A stretch of DNA of 64,000 nucleotides from Alphaproteobacteria bacterium (GTDB lineage Bacteria > Myxococcota_A > UBA796 > GCA-2862545), in contig JACKET010000010.1 of the NCBI GenBank assembly GCA_020632875.1, positions 186,001 through 250,000 of the forward strand. Reading direction: 5' to 3'. Positions 29,902 through 38,886 of the stretch are shown piece after piece. The stretch's first letter is position 1. Each line of letters begins with the position of its first letter. The position numbers and the translations under genes were made by a program. The notes beneath the pieces are model-generated. The model was not told where the DNA came from. It did not search any database and worked only from the letters and a program-made list of their open reading frames with translations.

Positions 29902-32505
29902 ATGAAGCGCACCCTGCCGGTCGTCCTCGCGGTCCTGGTCGCCGTGGTGGGGCTCGTCTGGTTCGGGTCGTCGCGATCGACGGGCGGCTCGCGGTACGAG
30001 CTCCCGCCGCCGGTCGACGAGCCGAAGGGCGAGACCCTGATGCTCGGCCTCGACGTGCCGTTCGCGTCGCTCGAGATCCCCGACGAATCCCGCGACGGCG
30101 TCGAGCCTCCCGCGCAGATCCCCCTCTCCGGGTGGAAGAAGGCCGGGCGCAACGGCCGCGGGATGCACCGCTTCGAGATCCCCGTGCCGTTCCGGCCGCG
30201 CGGCATGTTCTTCACGCGCGCGCAGCCCGGGATGGAGGTCCTCGACAACGCCGGTCGCGCGCTGCTCTACCAGAAGGGCGGGCAGTCCAACCAGCCGTTC
30301 TGGTGGCACGACACCGAGACGCTCTCCCTGCTGCTCCCGGCCGATGGCGAGCCGCCGCGGCTCAAGCTCGCGTACCCCCGCGCCACGCAGCGCGAGCGGA
30401 AGCTCAACTGGAAGACCGCTCACGAAGACGACGAAGCGCTCACGCGAGAGGAGTTCGTGCGCGGCACGGCGGTCACCGAGGGCTGGGTGTCCCGCGAGGG
30501 CCTGCTGCTCCCCGCCCCCGCGAAGGCCACGTGGGAGGTCACGCTCCCCGAAGCCCCCGTGCTCACGATGGTCCCCGGGCTCGTGCGGCCCGAGATCGGC
30601 GAGCTCGGCACGTCGGACGGCTGCTCGCTCAGCGTCACGATCACCGCCGACGGCGCGTCCGAGGTCGTGTACGAGGCGCAGCTGCAGCCGGGCGAGTACC
30701 GCCACGAGCGCGTCGATCTCTCGAAGTGGGCCGGGAGGCCCGTGACGCTGGCGATGTCCACGGCGCCCGGCGCCAGCGCGCTGTACGACTACTGCTTCGT
30801 CGGCGAGCCGATCATCGCGCCGCGTCGCACGAACCCGCGCAAGGTCGTGCTGGTGTTCGTCGACACCCTGCGGCCCGACCACCTGTCGCTCAACGGCTAC
30901 GACCGCGACACCACGCCGAACCTCGACCGCTTCGCGAAGGGCGCGATGGTGTTCGACAACGCGCGGTCGATCGCCCCGTGGACCCTGCCGAGTGCCCGTA
31001 CCATCGTCACCGGTCGCCAGCCCGAGCTCTACGACACGTCCGTGACCCTCCAGGCGCGCCTCGCCGAAGCGGGCTTCGCGAACGGCATGATCGCGGGCAA
31101 CGTCTACCTGTCCGCGAACTTCGGAATGGATCGCGACTGGGACCACCACGAGGTGGGCATGTTCCCGCCCGCCGACCAGGTCACCGACTCGGCCGTGCAG
31201 TGGCTGCAGGACCACGAGGGCCAGGATGCCCTGCTCCTCGTCCACTACATGAGCGCGCACCTGCCCTACCAGGAGCCCCTCTCCTACCGCTCGATGTGGG
31301 CGGGGGTCGGGCCGCCGGGCCTCCAGGGCGGGTTCCACCTCACCGCGGTCCGCCAGGCGGGGCTGCACGCCGACCCCGACGGCCAGCAGTACGTCCGCGA
31401 CCGGTACGACCAGTGCGTGCGGTGGATCGACGACGAGCTCGAGCGGCTCTACGGCCAGATCGACGACAACGACATCCTCGTCTTCTTCTCCGACCACGGC
31501 GAGGAGTTCTGGGACCACGGCGGCTACGAGCACGGCCACACGCTCTACGACGAGCTCCTCCGGGTGCCGTTCGTGCTCAAGGGCCCCGGCATCCCGGCCG
31601 GGCGCAGCGACGCCCCGGTCAGCCTGCTCGACCTCACGCCCACCGTGCTCGACCTGCTCGGTCTGCCGCCCATCCCCGACGCCGACGGGAAGAGCCTCGT
31701 CGCGCTCGCGAAGGGCGACGCCGCCGCGCGCACCGCGTTCGGGTCGCGCAAGCAGGCGTTCGGTCGCCCGCTCTACGGCTTCGAGCGGTGGGGGGTGCTC
31801 GACGGCACGACGAAGTGGACGACCAGCGAGGGCAACGAAGAGCTCTACGACCTCGCCGCGGATCCGGGTGAGGAGGACAGCCTCGTGGAGGCCCGTCGCG
31901 ACGAGCTCCCGCGGTGGCGGAGCGCGCTCGGCGAGGCGCTCGGCCGGCCCAGCGGCGCGGGGTTCCGGATCACCCCGACGCGCGGCGCGTCCCGCAGCCA
32001 GTCGTTGACGGTCCGCGCGCACGTCCCCGGCGGGATCGAAGACGCCTGGAAGGGCGAAGACCCGCTCCAGCGCAGCGCCGTCACGGTGAGACGCGTCGAC
32101 GACGAGACCGTCGATTTCACCTGGATCGGCGGATACGGCGGCACCCGCGAGGTCTACGTGCTGCCGAAGCTCCCCCTCGAGCAGGTCACGCACGAGATGG
32201 CGCTCACCGTCGCGCAGGGCAGCCGCACCTGCCGCCTGCAGGTGCCGCGCAACCTCGCCGCCGAGCCCGGGCGGGTGCGCCGCGTGCTCGCCCAGGCCAA
32301 GGTGCCGGGCGGCATGGTGCGCCTCGGATGGTCGATGGCGCCGGGCTTCCCGAAAGACGGCGCGTATCTCGACGCCACCGACGACGAGATGTCGAGCTGG
32401 CAGGAGGCTCTGGGATACGCCCACCGCGACGACGAGCCCGAGCCCGAGCCCGTCGCGCCGGAGCCATCGGGCGATCTCTCGGACGTCGAGCCCTGCGGGG
32501 GGTAA
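29902..32505 (+). CDS. Membrane-anchored sulfatase/phosphoglycerol-transferase-like protein
   Basis: The 867-residue protein has an N-terminal TM anchor (about 5-22), a long extracytoplasmic region without a known fold (about 45-305), and an alkaline-phosphatase-superfamily sulfatase domain from about 312 to 640. Visible motifs are VDTLRPDH with metal-binding Asp321, WTLPSARTIVTG (360-371), and SDHGEEFWDHGGYEHGHT with Asp531/His532. The residue at the nucleophile position is Thr361, not the Cys or Ser that is turned into formylglycine, so it is more like phosphoethanolamine or phosphoglycerol transferases than a true sulfatase. A C-terminal region of about 200 residues is unassigned. GTG 29899 is an alternative start. 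The kinase-ATPase gene starts 10 bases after its stop. Confidence 0.85.
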   Translation: MKRTLPVVLAVLVAVVGLVWFGSSRSTGGSRYELPPPVDEPKGETLMLGLDVPFASLEIPDESRDGVEPPAQIPLSGWKKAGRNGRGMHRFEIPVPFRPRGMFFTRAQPGMEVLDNAGRALLYQKGGQSNQPFWWHDTETLSLLLPADGEPPRLKLAYPRATQRERKLNWKTAHEDDEALTREEFVRGTAVTEGWVSREGLLLPAPAKATWEVTLPEAPVLTMVPGLVRPEIGELGTSDGCSLSVTITADGASEVVYEAQLQPGEYRHERVDLSKWAGRPVTLAMSTAPGASALYDYCFVGEPIIAPRRTNPRKVVLVFVDTLRPDHLSLNGYDRDTTPNLDRFAKGAMVFDNARSIAPWTLPSARTIVTGRQPELYDTSVTLQARLAEAGFANGMIAGNVYLSANFGMDRDWDHHEVGMFPPADQVTDSAVQWLQDHEGQDALLLVHYMSAHLPYQEPLSYRSMWAGVGPPGLQGGFHLTAVRQAGLHADPDGQQYVRDRYDQCVRWIDDELERLYGQIDDNDILVFFSDHGEEFWDHGGYEHGHTLYDELLRVPFVLKGPGIPAGRSDAPVSLLDLTPTVLDLLGLPPIPDADGKSLVALAKGDAAARTAFGSRKQAFGRPLYGFERWGVLDGTTKWTTSEGNEELYDLAADPGEEDSLVEARRDELPRWRSALGEALGRPSGAGFRITPTRGASRSQSLTVRAHVPGGIEDAWKGEDPLQRSAVTVRRVDDETVDFTWIGGYGGTREVYVLPKLPLEQVTHEMALTVAQGSRTCRLQVPRNLAAEPGRVRRVLAQAKVPGGMVRLGWSMAPGFPKDGAYLDATDDEMSSWQEALGYAHRDDEPEPEPVAPEPSGDLSDVEPCGG

Positions 32506-32515
32506 TCTCCCCTTC

Positions 32516-35500
32516 ATGGCCCCGGATCTGTCCCTCGGACCCTTCCAGCTCCTCGAGCCCCTCGCCAGCGGTGGCATGAGCGAGGTGTGGAAGGCGTTCC
32601 ACCCCGCGAGCGGCGTGAAGGCGGCGATCAAGGTCATCCCGCCGCATCTCGTCAGCGACCCGCACGCCCGCGAGTCCCTCGAGAAGGAGATCCGCACGGC
32701 CGCGGGCCTCGATCACCCCGGGATCGTGTGGGTCTACGACCAGGGCACGATCGACGAGCAGACGTCGGTGCGCTCCGAGCGCCGCCTGCTCGCGGGCAGC
32801 CCGTACCTCGTGCTCGAGTACTGCAGCTTCTCGCTGTCGCACATGCTGCCCCTGCGCACCTGGTCGGCCACGCGCACCGTCGTGGCGGGCCTGCTCGACG
32901 CCCTGGCCCATGCGCACGCCCGCGGCGTCGTGCATCGCGACCTCAAGCCCGCGAACGTGCTGGTGGCCGGTCCCGACGACCTCCGACCCGGGCTGAAGCT
33001 CACGGACTTCGGGATCGCGCACGCGCTCGACCAGGTCGACCCCGAGACCGGGCGCCGGATCATCGGCACGCCGCGGTACATGGCGCCCGAGCAGATCGAC
33101 GGCGGCGCCGCGTCGCTCGGCGCGTGGACCGACCTGTACGCCCTCGGCTGCCTCGTCTTCCGCGCGGTCACCGGCCACGGGCCCTTCCAGGACAAGGGCC
33201 CGAAGCTGCTCCTCGCCCACCTCCGCAAGCCGCCGCCGCCCATCGACCTGCCCACCGGCTTCCCGCGCGAGTTCCGCGACTGGGTCGCCTGGCTGCTCGA
33301 GAAGGAGCCCGGGCGCCGCCCGTCCAGCGCAGCGGCCGCCATGGAGGCCCTGCCTGACGGGCCCCTCGCCGCGCTCCACCCGACCGAGCTCGACGACGAC
33401 CCGCCGACCCGTCCCCTGCACGCGCCGCCGACCGTCACGCTCACGCTCACCGGGCTGCGTGGCCAGGGCGAGAAGCGCGGCGCGAAGCCCAACATCCTCG
33501 ACGTCCCGCCGACGTGGCGCCGGCCGCTCCCGACCCACAGCCCCCGCCTGCACGACGCCGGGCGCGCGCTGTTCGGCCTGCGTCCCGTGCCGATCGCGGG
33601 GCGCGAGAAGGAGCGCGATGCGCTGTGGGCCACGCTCCGCCAGGTGAGCAACCGCAAGCAGCCGGCCATCGTCACGCTGTCGGGTCACCCGGGCCTCGGC
33701 CGCACCCGGTTGCTGATGTGGCTCACGCAGCGCGCGCTCGAGCTCGGCTGTGCCCTGGATCTCGCGGCCTGGTGCGACCCCGGCCTCCCGCCCGCCACCG
33801 TCGCGCGCGGCATGCTGGAGCGGGCGCTCCGCGTGGCCGGCACTGACGACGAGCGCCGCACACGGCGGATCCGCGACCTCCACACGCGCCTCGACATCCG
33901 GCAGGGCCCGCTGCTCCTCCATGCGCTCCGCCCCGACGCCGACGTGCACACCGTCTACGCCGCCACCCGCCAGCTCGCGGGCGAGGTCGTGCCGCTGGGC
34001 GCCCTGCTCGTCACGATCGACGACGTGCACCACGCGCCCGGCATCCTCGAGCTGGCGCGCGCCCTCGCGTCGCTCGAGGGCCCCGTGATGATCGTGCTCA
34101 CCACGACCGAAGAGGCGCTCGGCACGGATCCCGAGTTCCGCCGCCAGATCGAGGACCTCTCCGACTGGGTGCACGAGCTCCAGCCGCTCGAAGGGGCCGC
34201 GTGCTCGGCCCTGGTGCGCTCGATCCTGCCGATGAGCCCGTCGCTGGCGGCCCGCGTCGAGGAGCGCACCGCGGGCAACCCGCGCTTCGCGGTCCAGCTC
34301 GTGCAGGACTGGGTCGAGCGCGACCTGCTCGTCGCTGGCCCCGACGGCTTCGACGCCCCGCCCGACCTCCCCCTCCCCGCGTCCATCCAGACCGTGTGGA
34401 GCGTGCGCCTCGCGACCCTGATGGCCGGCCTCGGCGATCGCGCGGCCGAGTGCCTCGAGCTCGCGGCGGTGCTCGGCAGCAACGTGGTGCTCGACGATCT
34501 CCGCGCGCTCCGCCCCGACGACGAGCCCTACTGGCAGGCGATCTCCACGCGCCTGCTGCTGAAGCGCTTCGCCGTGCCGACCTCCGACGGCTTCGCCTTC
34601 GCGCATGCCGCGTTGCGCGAGGCCCTGATCCAGCGCGCCGAGCACGCCGGCCGGCTGGCGGCCCACCACGCCGCGTGCGCCGCTCTGCTCGCCGCATCCG
34701 ACGCCCCGCGCGACCTCGCGCGCCGCGGCCGGCACCGCGCCGCGGCCGGCGATCGCTCCGGCGCCTTCGAAGACCTGTTCCGCGCGGCCCACCACGCGCG
34801 CACGCACGTGGGGATCGGGCCCGCGCTGGTCTACGTCGACGAGGCGGAGGAGCTCGTCGACGACGACGATCCCCGCAAGGCGCGGCTGATGGCGTTCCGG
34901 GCGCGCGTGCTGAACACCAGCCGCAACTTCGAGGCCGCCCGGGGCGAGGCCGAGCGCGCCGAGGCGCTCGCGCGGCGCAACGGCTGGCGGGCCGAGGCCG
35001 CGATGGCCCGGCTCCAGCTGGCGGTCTGCGCGTACTACCGGTCCGAGTACAAGGCCTCGATCGAGCTCTGCGAGGAGGTGATCGACGAGCTCGAGCCCGA
35101 CGGCGATCCCACGACCCTCGGCCTGGCCCACAGCTACATCGGCTGGAGCCAGGTGATGCTGGGCCGCCTCGAGAAGGGCCTTCCCTACTGGGACACGGCG
35201 GCGCGCCACCACCGCCGCGAGCCCGGCGTCGAGGGCCAGATCATGGCGCTGATGGACCTCGCCGACAAAGCGAGCATGGTCGGCGACACCGCCGAGATCC
35301 GGAAGCACCTCGACGCCGCATGGGAGATCGCGAGCGACCCGCCCCAGCTGATGCGGCAGATCTGGCTCCTCGAGCGGCGGGTGAACCTCGCGTTCGCCGA
35401 GAAGGACTACGAGGGCGCACGGGACCTCTGCGAGGGCATGCTCGACACCGTGGCCGCCGTGTCGGCGGGCAAGACGAGCCGCCTGCGCACGCTGCTCGGC

Positions 35501-35812
35501 TACACGTACGTCTGCCTGGCCGAGAAGGAGCTCGCGCACCGCCAGTTCCTGCGCTGCCTGCATCCCGACGCCCTGCCCGAAGGCGTGCTCGAGCGGGCCG
35601 TGGTGTACGCGGGGCTGCTCGCCAGCGCGCCCGGCCCCGGCGTCAGCGCCGAGATCGAGGGCTGGCTGCGCCAGGTCGAAGGGCTGCTCCAACAGTCCAA
35701 CGCGCGCCACGTCGAGCTCGGCCAGCTGCTCCGGTACGCGCGCGACAACCTGAAGGACCCCGACCTCGAGCCGCGCCTCGTGCGCCTGATGCAGCACCAG
35801 CCCGTGGAATAG
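32516..35812 (+). CDS. Ser/Thr kinase fused to AAA-type ATPase and TPR region
   Basis: The 1098-residue protein begins with a Hanks-type kinase (about 8-280: LASGGMSEVW, AIKV, HRDLKPAN with Asp142, DFGIA, YMAPEQ). A linker leads to an ATPase domain whose Walker A reads GHPGLGRTR at 390-398, with Arg where Lys is expected, and whose Walker B is LLVTIDDVHH. The rest (about 700-1090) is helical with TPR-like repeats. Kinase-ATPase-TPR fusions are typical large regulators of myxobacteria, probably integrating signals through multimerisation. No TM helix is seen. It starts at ATG 32516, 10 bases after the sulfatase-like gene, which suggests a shared transcript. The Walker change may impair ATP hydrolysis. 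Confidence 0.9.
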   Translation: MAPDLSLGPFQLLEPLASGGMSEVWKAFHPASGVKAAIKVIPPHLVSDPHARESLEKEIRTAAGLDHPGIVWVYDQGTIDEQTSVRSERRLLAGSPYLVLEYCSFSLSHMLPLRTWSATRTVVAGLLDALAHAHARGVVHRDLKPANVLVAGPDDLRPGLKLTDFGIAHALDQVDPETGRRIIGTPRYMAPEQIDGGAASLGAWTDLYALGCLVFRAVTGHGPFQDKGPKLLLAHLRKPPPPIDLPTGFPREFRDWVAWLLEKEPGRRPSSAAAAMEALPDGPLAALHPTELDDDPPTRPLHAPPTVTLTLTGLRGQGEKRGAKPNILDVPPTWRRPLPTHSPRLHDAGRALFGLRPVPIAGREKERDALWATLRQVSNRKQPAIVTLSGHPGLGRTRLLMWLTQRALELGCALDLAAWCDPGLPPATVARGMLERALRVAGTDDERRTRRIRDLHTRLDIRQGPLLLHALRPDADVHTVYAATRQLAGEVVPLGALLVTIDDVHHAPGILELARALASLEGPVMIVLTTTEEALGTDPEFRRQIEDLSDWVHELQPLEGAACSALVRSILPMSPSLAARVEERTAGNPRFAVQLVQDWVERDLLVAGPDGFDAPPDLPLPASIQTVWSVRLATLMAGLGDRAAECLELAAVLGSNVVLDDLRALRPDDEPYWQAISTRLLLKRFAVPTSDGFAFAHAALREALIQRAEHAGRLAAHHAACAALLAASDAPRDLARRGRHRAAAGDRSGAFEDLFRAAHHARTHVGIGPALVYVDEAEELVDDDDPRKARLMAFRARVLNTSRNFEAARGEAERAEALARRNGWRAEAAMARLQLAVCAYYRSEYKASIELCEEVIDELEPDGDPTTLGLAHSYIGWSQVMLGRLEKGLPYWDTAARHHRREPGVEGQIMALMDLADKASMVGDTAEIRKHLDAAWEIASDPPQLMRQIWLLERRVNLAFAEKDYEGARDLCEGMLDTVAAVSAGKTSRLRTLLGYTYVCLAEKELAHRQFLRCLHPDALPEGVLERAVVYAGLLASAPGPGVSAEIEGWLRQVEGLLQQSNARHVELGQLLRYARDNLKDPDLEPRLVRLMQHQPVE

Positions 35813-36293
35813 CGTCCACCTTTCCTACGCACGGAGCGCGCCACCGCGGCCGGCCAATCGACGCCCCAGCGGATCCGCAGCCGCCGAAAGAGATCGAGCT
35901 TCGAGCGTCCCGCATCACGCAGATGACGCAGAAGGACGCGGATGACGCAGAAACGAGGCCGTCGCGGGTCGAGCGGGTTCGCGTCCCCGGAGCGCCGTCG
36001 AAAGGGAACCCGATTCGGGACTCACCAGAGCGGGCGGACGTTTCCTCGGGTGCGCGGACCCGCCAACGACCACTTCCCCGGGCATCGCCCGCCCAGGCCA
36101 GGCCGATACATCGACAATTTCATCGATTCAAACTGCATAAATCGTGGTTTCACGTCCAGTGGGACGCCAGCTTCTGCGTCATCTGCGTCCTTCTGCGTCA
36201 TCTGCGTGAGACGGATCCCGCTCGACCCGCCAAGCACCCCACCGGAGCCCCGACACCGTGGTCCGCTCCAGGCTCCCGGCTCCAGGCCCCAGG
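35813..36293. other. Non-coding stretch with inverted repeat and low-GC patch
   Basis: No convincing gene is present in these 481 bases between a plus-strand gene end and a minus-strand gene end. It contains the 36-base inverted repeats described separately, an AT-richer patch at about 36107-36150 (unlike the rest of the window), and at 36264-36294 a short CTCCAGGC-type repeat immediately before the PP2C stop. Confidence 0.7.
35917..36207. repeat. Element bounded by 36-base inverted repeats made of ACGCAGATG units
   Basis: The left arm (35917-35952) consists of ACGCAGATGACGCAGAAGG followed by the same motif again. The right arm (36172-36207) is its reverse complement with a single mismatch (GCGGATG versus GCAGATG). 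Each arm is itself a tandem of a 9-base unit. The 219 bases between hold no gene. Such arms with no transposase look like a small non-autonomous element or an intergenic repeat family; copy number elsewhere is unknown. Confidence 0.75.
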
Positions 36294-37781
36294 CTAGGGA
36301 ACGGTGACGATCACCAGGGTGACGTTGTCCTTCCCGCCCCCGTGGTGCGCGGCGCGAACCAGCTCGCGGCTCGCGATGCGCGGATCCGCGTAGGTGTTCA
36401 TCAGGTTCTCCATGTCGCGGTCTTCGACCTCGCCCCAGAGACCATCTGAGCACATCATGATCTTGTCGCCGGACTTCAGCTCGACGCGGAACACGTCGAT
36501 GTCGATGTCTTTCTCGGTACCGACCGTGCGGAGCAGGATGTTGCTGTGCGGGTGGTGCCGCGCCTCGTCGGCGGTGATCCGCCCGCGCTCGACCATCTTC
36601 TGCACGAGGCTGTGATCGCGCGACACCTGGTGCAGCGCGCCGTCGCGCATCAGGTACCCGCGGGAGTCGCCCACGTTCGCGAGGAACCCGACCTTGTTGT
36701 CGACGATCAGGATGCACACCATGGTCGTGCCCATGTCGGTGCCCTTCTCGTCGGCCGTCTCCTTGATCGTGTTGTTCGCGAGCTGGAACGCCTCTTCGAC
36801 CATCACCTCGAGCGCTTCCAGATCCGGTGACTCGACCTGCTCGCGGCGCAGCGCCTCGCGGCACATCACCTTCACGGCGAGCATGCTCGCGACCTCGCCC
36901 GAGTCGTGCCCGCCCATCCCGTCGGCGACGACGTAGAGCTTGGCGCGGTCGGAGAGGCGGATCCAGCCCCAGTTGTCTTCGTTGAGCTGGCGGGTGAGGC
37001 CGACATCCGAGATCCCGCCGTGCAGCGGAGGGTGCTCGACCGTCGACCAGTCGGAGAAGAACCGCTCGACCCCGCGCCCGAACGCCACGACGTCGGCGGC
37101 GTTGTCGCCCTCTTCGATCGCGTAGAAGAAGTCGCGCAGGTCGTCGGAGTCGACGTTGCAGTACCGGCGCAGGATCTCGCCGAAGCTCGGCAGCTCGTCG
37201 CAGCGCCCGTTCACCGGGTTCTCCTGCACCTCTTCGACCTCGAGATCGAAGAGCGACACGGAGTTGTCGGTGTGGATCAGGAGGTTCGCGCGCGTGAGCC
37301 ACTTCAGCCGCACGCCGTTCTTGCGGAGGAAGGCCACGGTGCCGAGCACGCGCTGCCCGAGCTCGAGCAGGCGCTTGTTCGACAGCGGCGCCGCCTCGTC
37401 GAGCATCAGCCCTTCGCCGTTGTACGGGACCACCGAGAACATGACGTTCTCGTGACGGAACACGTCCCACGGGAACGCCAGGGCGGGGTGGTCGAGCTGC
37501 TTGGCGAAGAATTCTTCGTAGGCGTCGAAGAGCTCGCGATCCCAGCGCGCGGAGATGAGGAAGCGCCGATCGCGGAAGGGTGTGTTGCACGACAGGCAAG
37601 CCGATGCCGTGCGGGGCGAATCCTCGTGGCCGCAGTGCCAACAACGCCGTGTGGGCTGGTCGGGTCGCGCGTCGTTCGCCAGGTAGAACATGCGACCTTC
37701 CGCGAGACGCACGAGTCCCTCGATGACGTAGTGCTTGCCGAGGAGTGAGCCTGGGGGCAGGTGCGAGGGGCGATCAGCCAT
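36294..37781 (-). CDS. PP2C-type Ser/Thr phosphatase with N-terminal pseudokinase and zinc ribbon
   Basis: The 495-residue protein ends in a PP2C domain (about 255-495) with intact metal-site motifs: LNEDN, VVADGMGGHDSGE, GTTMV, NVGDSRGY, CSDGLWGEV and GGKDNVTLV. The first 250 residues resemble a protein-kinase fold without catalytic residues: the start HYVIEGLVRLAEGR has no glycine loop, and the catalytic-loop equivalent LKWLTRANLLIH and DFG equivalent LFDLEV lack the Asp pair. A four-Cys zinc ribbon (Cys47, 50, 62, 65) is inserted early. It should dephosphorylate Ser/Thr proteins, plausibly counteracting the kinases encoded nearby. The ATG at 37781 faces the lipoprotein gene at 37936 across a 154-base divergent region. 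Confidence 0.92.
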   Translation of the reverse strand: MADRPSHLPPGSLLGKHYVIEGLVRLAEGRMFYLANDARPDQPTRRCWHCGHEDSPRTASACLSCNTPFRDRRFLISARWDRELFDAYEEFFAKQLDHPALAFPWDVFRHENVMFSVVPYNGEGLMLDEAAPLSNKRLLELGQRVLGTVAFLRKNGVRLKWLTRANLLIHTDNSVSLFDLEVEEVQENPVNGRCDELPSFGEILRRYCNVDSDDLRDFFYAIEEGDNAADVVAFGRGVERFFSDWSTVEHPPLHGGISDVGLTRQLNEDNWGWIRLSDRAKLYVVADGMGGHDSGEVASMLAVKVMCREALRREQVESPDLEALEVMVEEAFQLANNTIKETADEKGTDMGTTMVCILIVDNKVGFLANVGDSRGYLMRDGALHQVSRDHSLVQKMVERGRITADEARHHPHSNILLRTVGTEKDIDIDVFRVELKSGDKIMMCSDGLWGEVEDRDMENLMNTYADPRIASRELVRAAHHGGGKDNVTLVIVTVP

Positions 37782-37935
37782 GGGACCCTGACGCGCGGTG
37801 CTCCGCGCAAGCCGGAGCCTACGACAACGGTCCCGGACGCATCAAGGGTCGCGCAACAATGCGGTCACGACCCTTCCCCATCGCGTCCCCAACGGATAGA
37901 CGGCGGCCCTGCCCTTTGGCAGCAGGAGGAACGCC

Positions 37936-38805
37936 ATGACCATCCGCATCAGCCTCGTCGCTCTCGTCCTCGGGTCCACGCTCGCCTGCAAGCGGGGCGG
38001 GCCGGATCCTGTCGAGACCGACACCGATACCGACACCGACACCGATACCGACACGGATACCGACACCGACACCGACAGCGATGCGGATGCCGACACGGAT
38101 GCCGACTCCGACACCGACGTGTGCGGTGTGCCGGCGAACCTCGGCGCGTGGGACGGCCACCCCCTGTTCGGCCTCACCACCACCACCACCCCCTACGCGA
38201 ACGACGCGGGCCTCGCGGCTGTGTGGGCCGCCGATCCGGGCCCGGGCAACGATGCCGACCTCAGCGCGACGCCCATCGCGATCACCGGCGCGATCGTCAC
38301 CGCGAAGAGCTACCACACCGATCCGACCATCTGGGTCAGCGACTCCAGCGGCGGAATGTACATCTCGGGCCTCGACGTGGCCGGCCTCGGCACGCTGAAC
38401 CTCGGCGACGCGATCGACTTCAGCGTCACCGGTGTCACCAACTACTTCGGGCGCGTGCGGATCAACGCGATCGCGGCCGCCCCGACGGTCTCCTCCTCGA
38501 ACAACCCGATCTACGTGTTCGACGGCGCCACCACGCTCGACTGGGCCACCGCCTCGCAGCGCGGCGCCAACGCCGAGTTCTACGGCGTGCTCGTCGGCGA
38601 CAGCGGCGACGACTGCGGCTCGAACACCTGCTGGGAGATCTCCAACGGCACCCAGACCCACACGCTCCAGCTGAACGCGAACTTCGCGGGCGGCAACCTC
38701 AACCCCGGCGTCGACTGCATGCACTTCATCGCCCCGGTCGAGTGGATCCGTGAGGACGAGCGCTTCAACGGCAACGACCAGTTCGACTGGATCGAGTTCT
38801 TCTAG
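37936..38805 (+). CDS. OB-fold-like lipoprotein with Thr-Asp linker (paralogue A)
   Basis: The 289-residue product has a lipoprotein signal ending STLAC (Cys18), then a linker of Thr-Asp and Ala-Asp repeats (about 27-60). The mature domain begins CGVPANLGAWDGHPLFG. Its core follows the beta-barrel pattern of OB-folds found beside secreted nucleases: GAIVTAK, TIWVSDSSGGMYI, GDAIDFSVTGVTNYFG; a second, similar barrel with paired Cys residues follows. Known OB modules of this kind bind nucleic acid or carbohydrate, but no ligand can be named here. AGGAGGAAC precedes the ATG at 37936. Two more paralogues and a related protein follow in tandem. Confidence 0.78.
   Translation: MTIRISLVALVLGSTLACKRGGPDPVETDTDTDTDTDTDTDTDTDTDSDADADTDADSDTDVCGVPANLGAWDGHPLFGLTTTTTPYANDAGLAAVWAADPGPGNDADLSATPIAITGAIVTAKSYHTDPTIWVSDSSGGMYISGLDVAGLGTLNLGDAIDFSVTGVTNYFGRVRINAIAAAPTVSSSNNPIYVFDGATTLDWATASQRGANAEFYGVLVGDSGDDCGSNTCWEISNGTQTHTLQLNANFAGGNLNPGVDCMHFIAPVEWIREDERFNGNDQFDWIEFF
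38014..38118 (+). repeat. Hexanucleotide repeat coding for Thr-Asp linker
   Basis: Near-perfect tandem copies of GACACC/GATACC encode Thr-Asp dipeptides, then Ala-Asp and Ser-Asp. The tract lies just after the lipid-anchor signal of paralogue A and is prone to replication slippage, so linker length may vary. Confidence 0.85.
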
Positions 38806-38815
38806 ATCGACACGC

Positions 38816-38841
38816 GACCCGCGCCCTCCGGGGCGCGGGTC
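38816..38841 (+). terminator. Strong GC hairpin after paralogue A
   Basis: GACCCGCGCCC pairs perfectly with GGGCGCGGGTC around the loop TCCG, starting 11 bases after the stop of the first OB-fold lipoprotein gene. No T run follows, as is common for GC-rich genomes. It may attenuate read-through into the next gene at 38887. Confidence 0.7.
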
Positions 38842-38886
38842 TGCGACCCGTCCCCTTCCGCGATAGAATCGTCGTCCGGAGGCTCC

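Noticed and set aside
35917..36207. Inverted-repeat stretch considered as a complete insertion sequence
   Set aside because: The core of 219 bases has no transposase frame and no clear target duplication can be seen.
37782..37935. Riboswitch or structured leader before the OB-fold lipoproteins
   Set aside because: Only a weak six-base inverted pair is visible and no known aptamer core is present.
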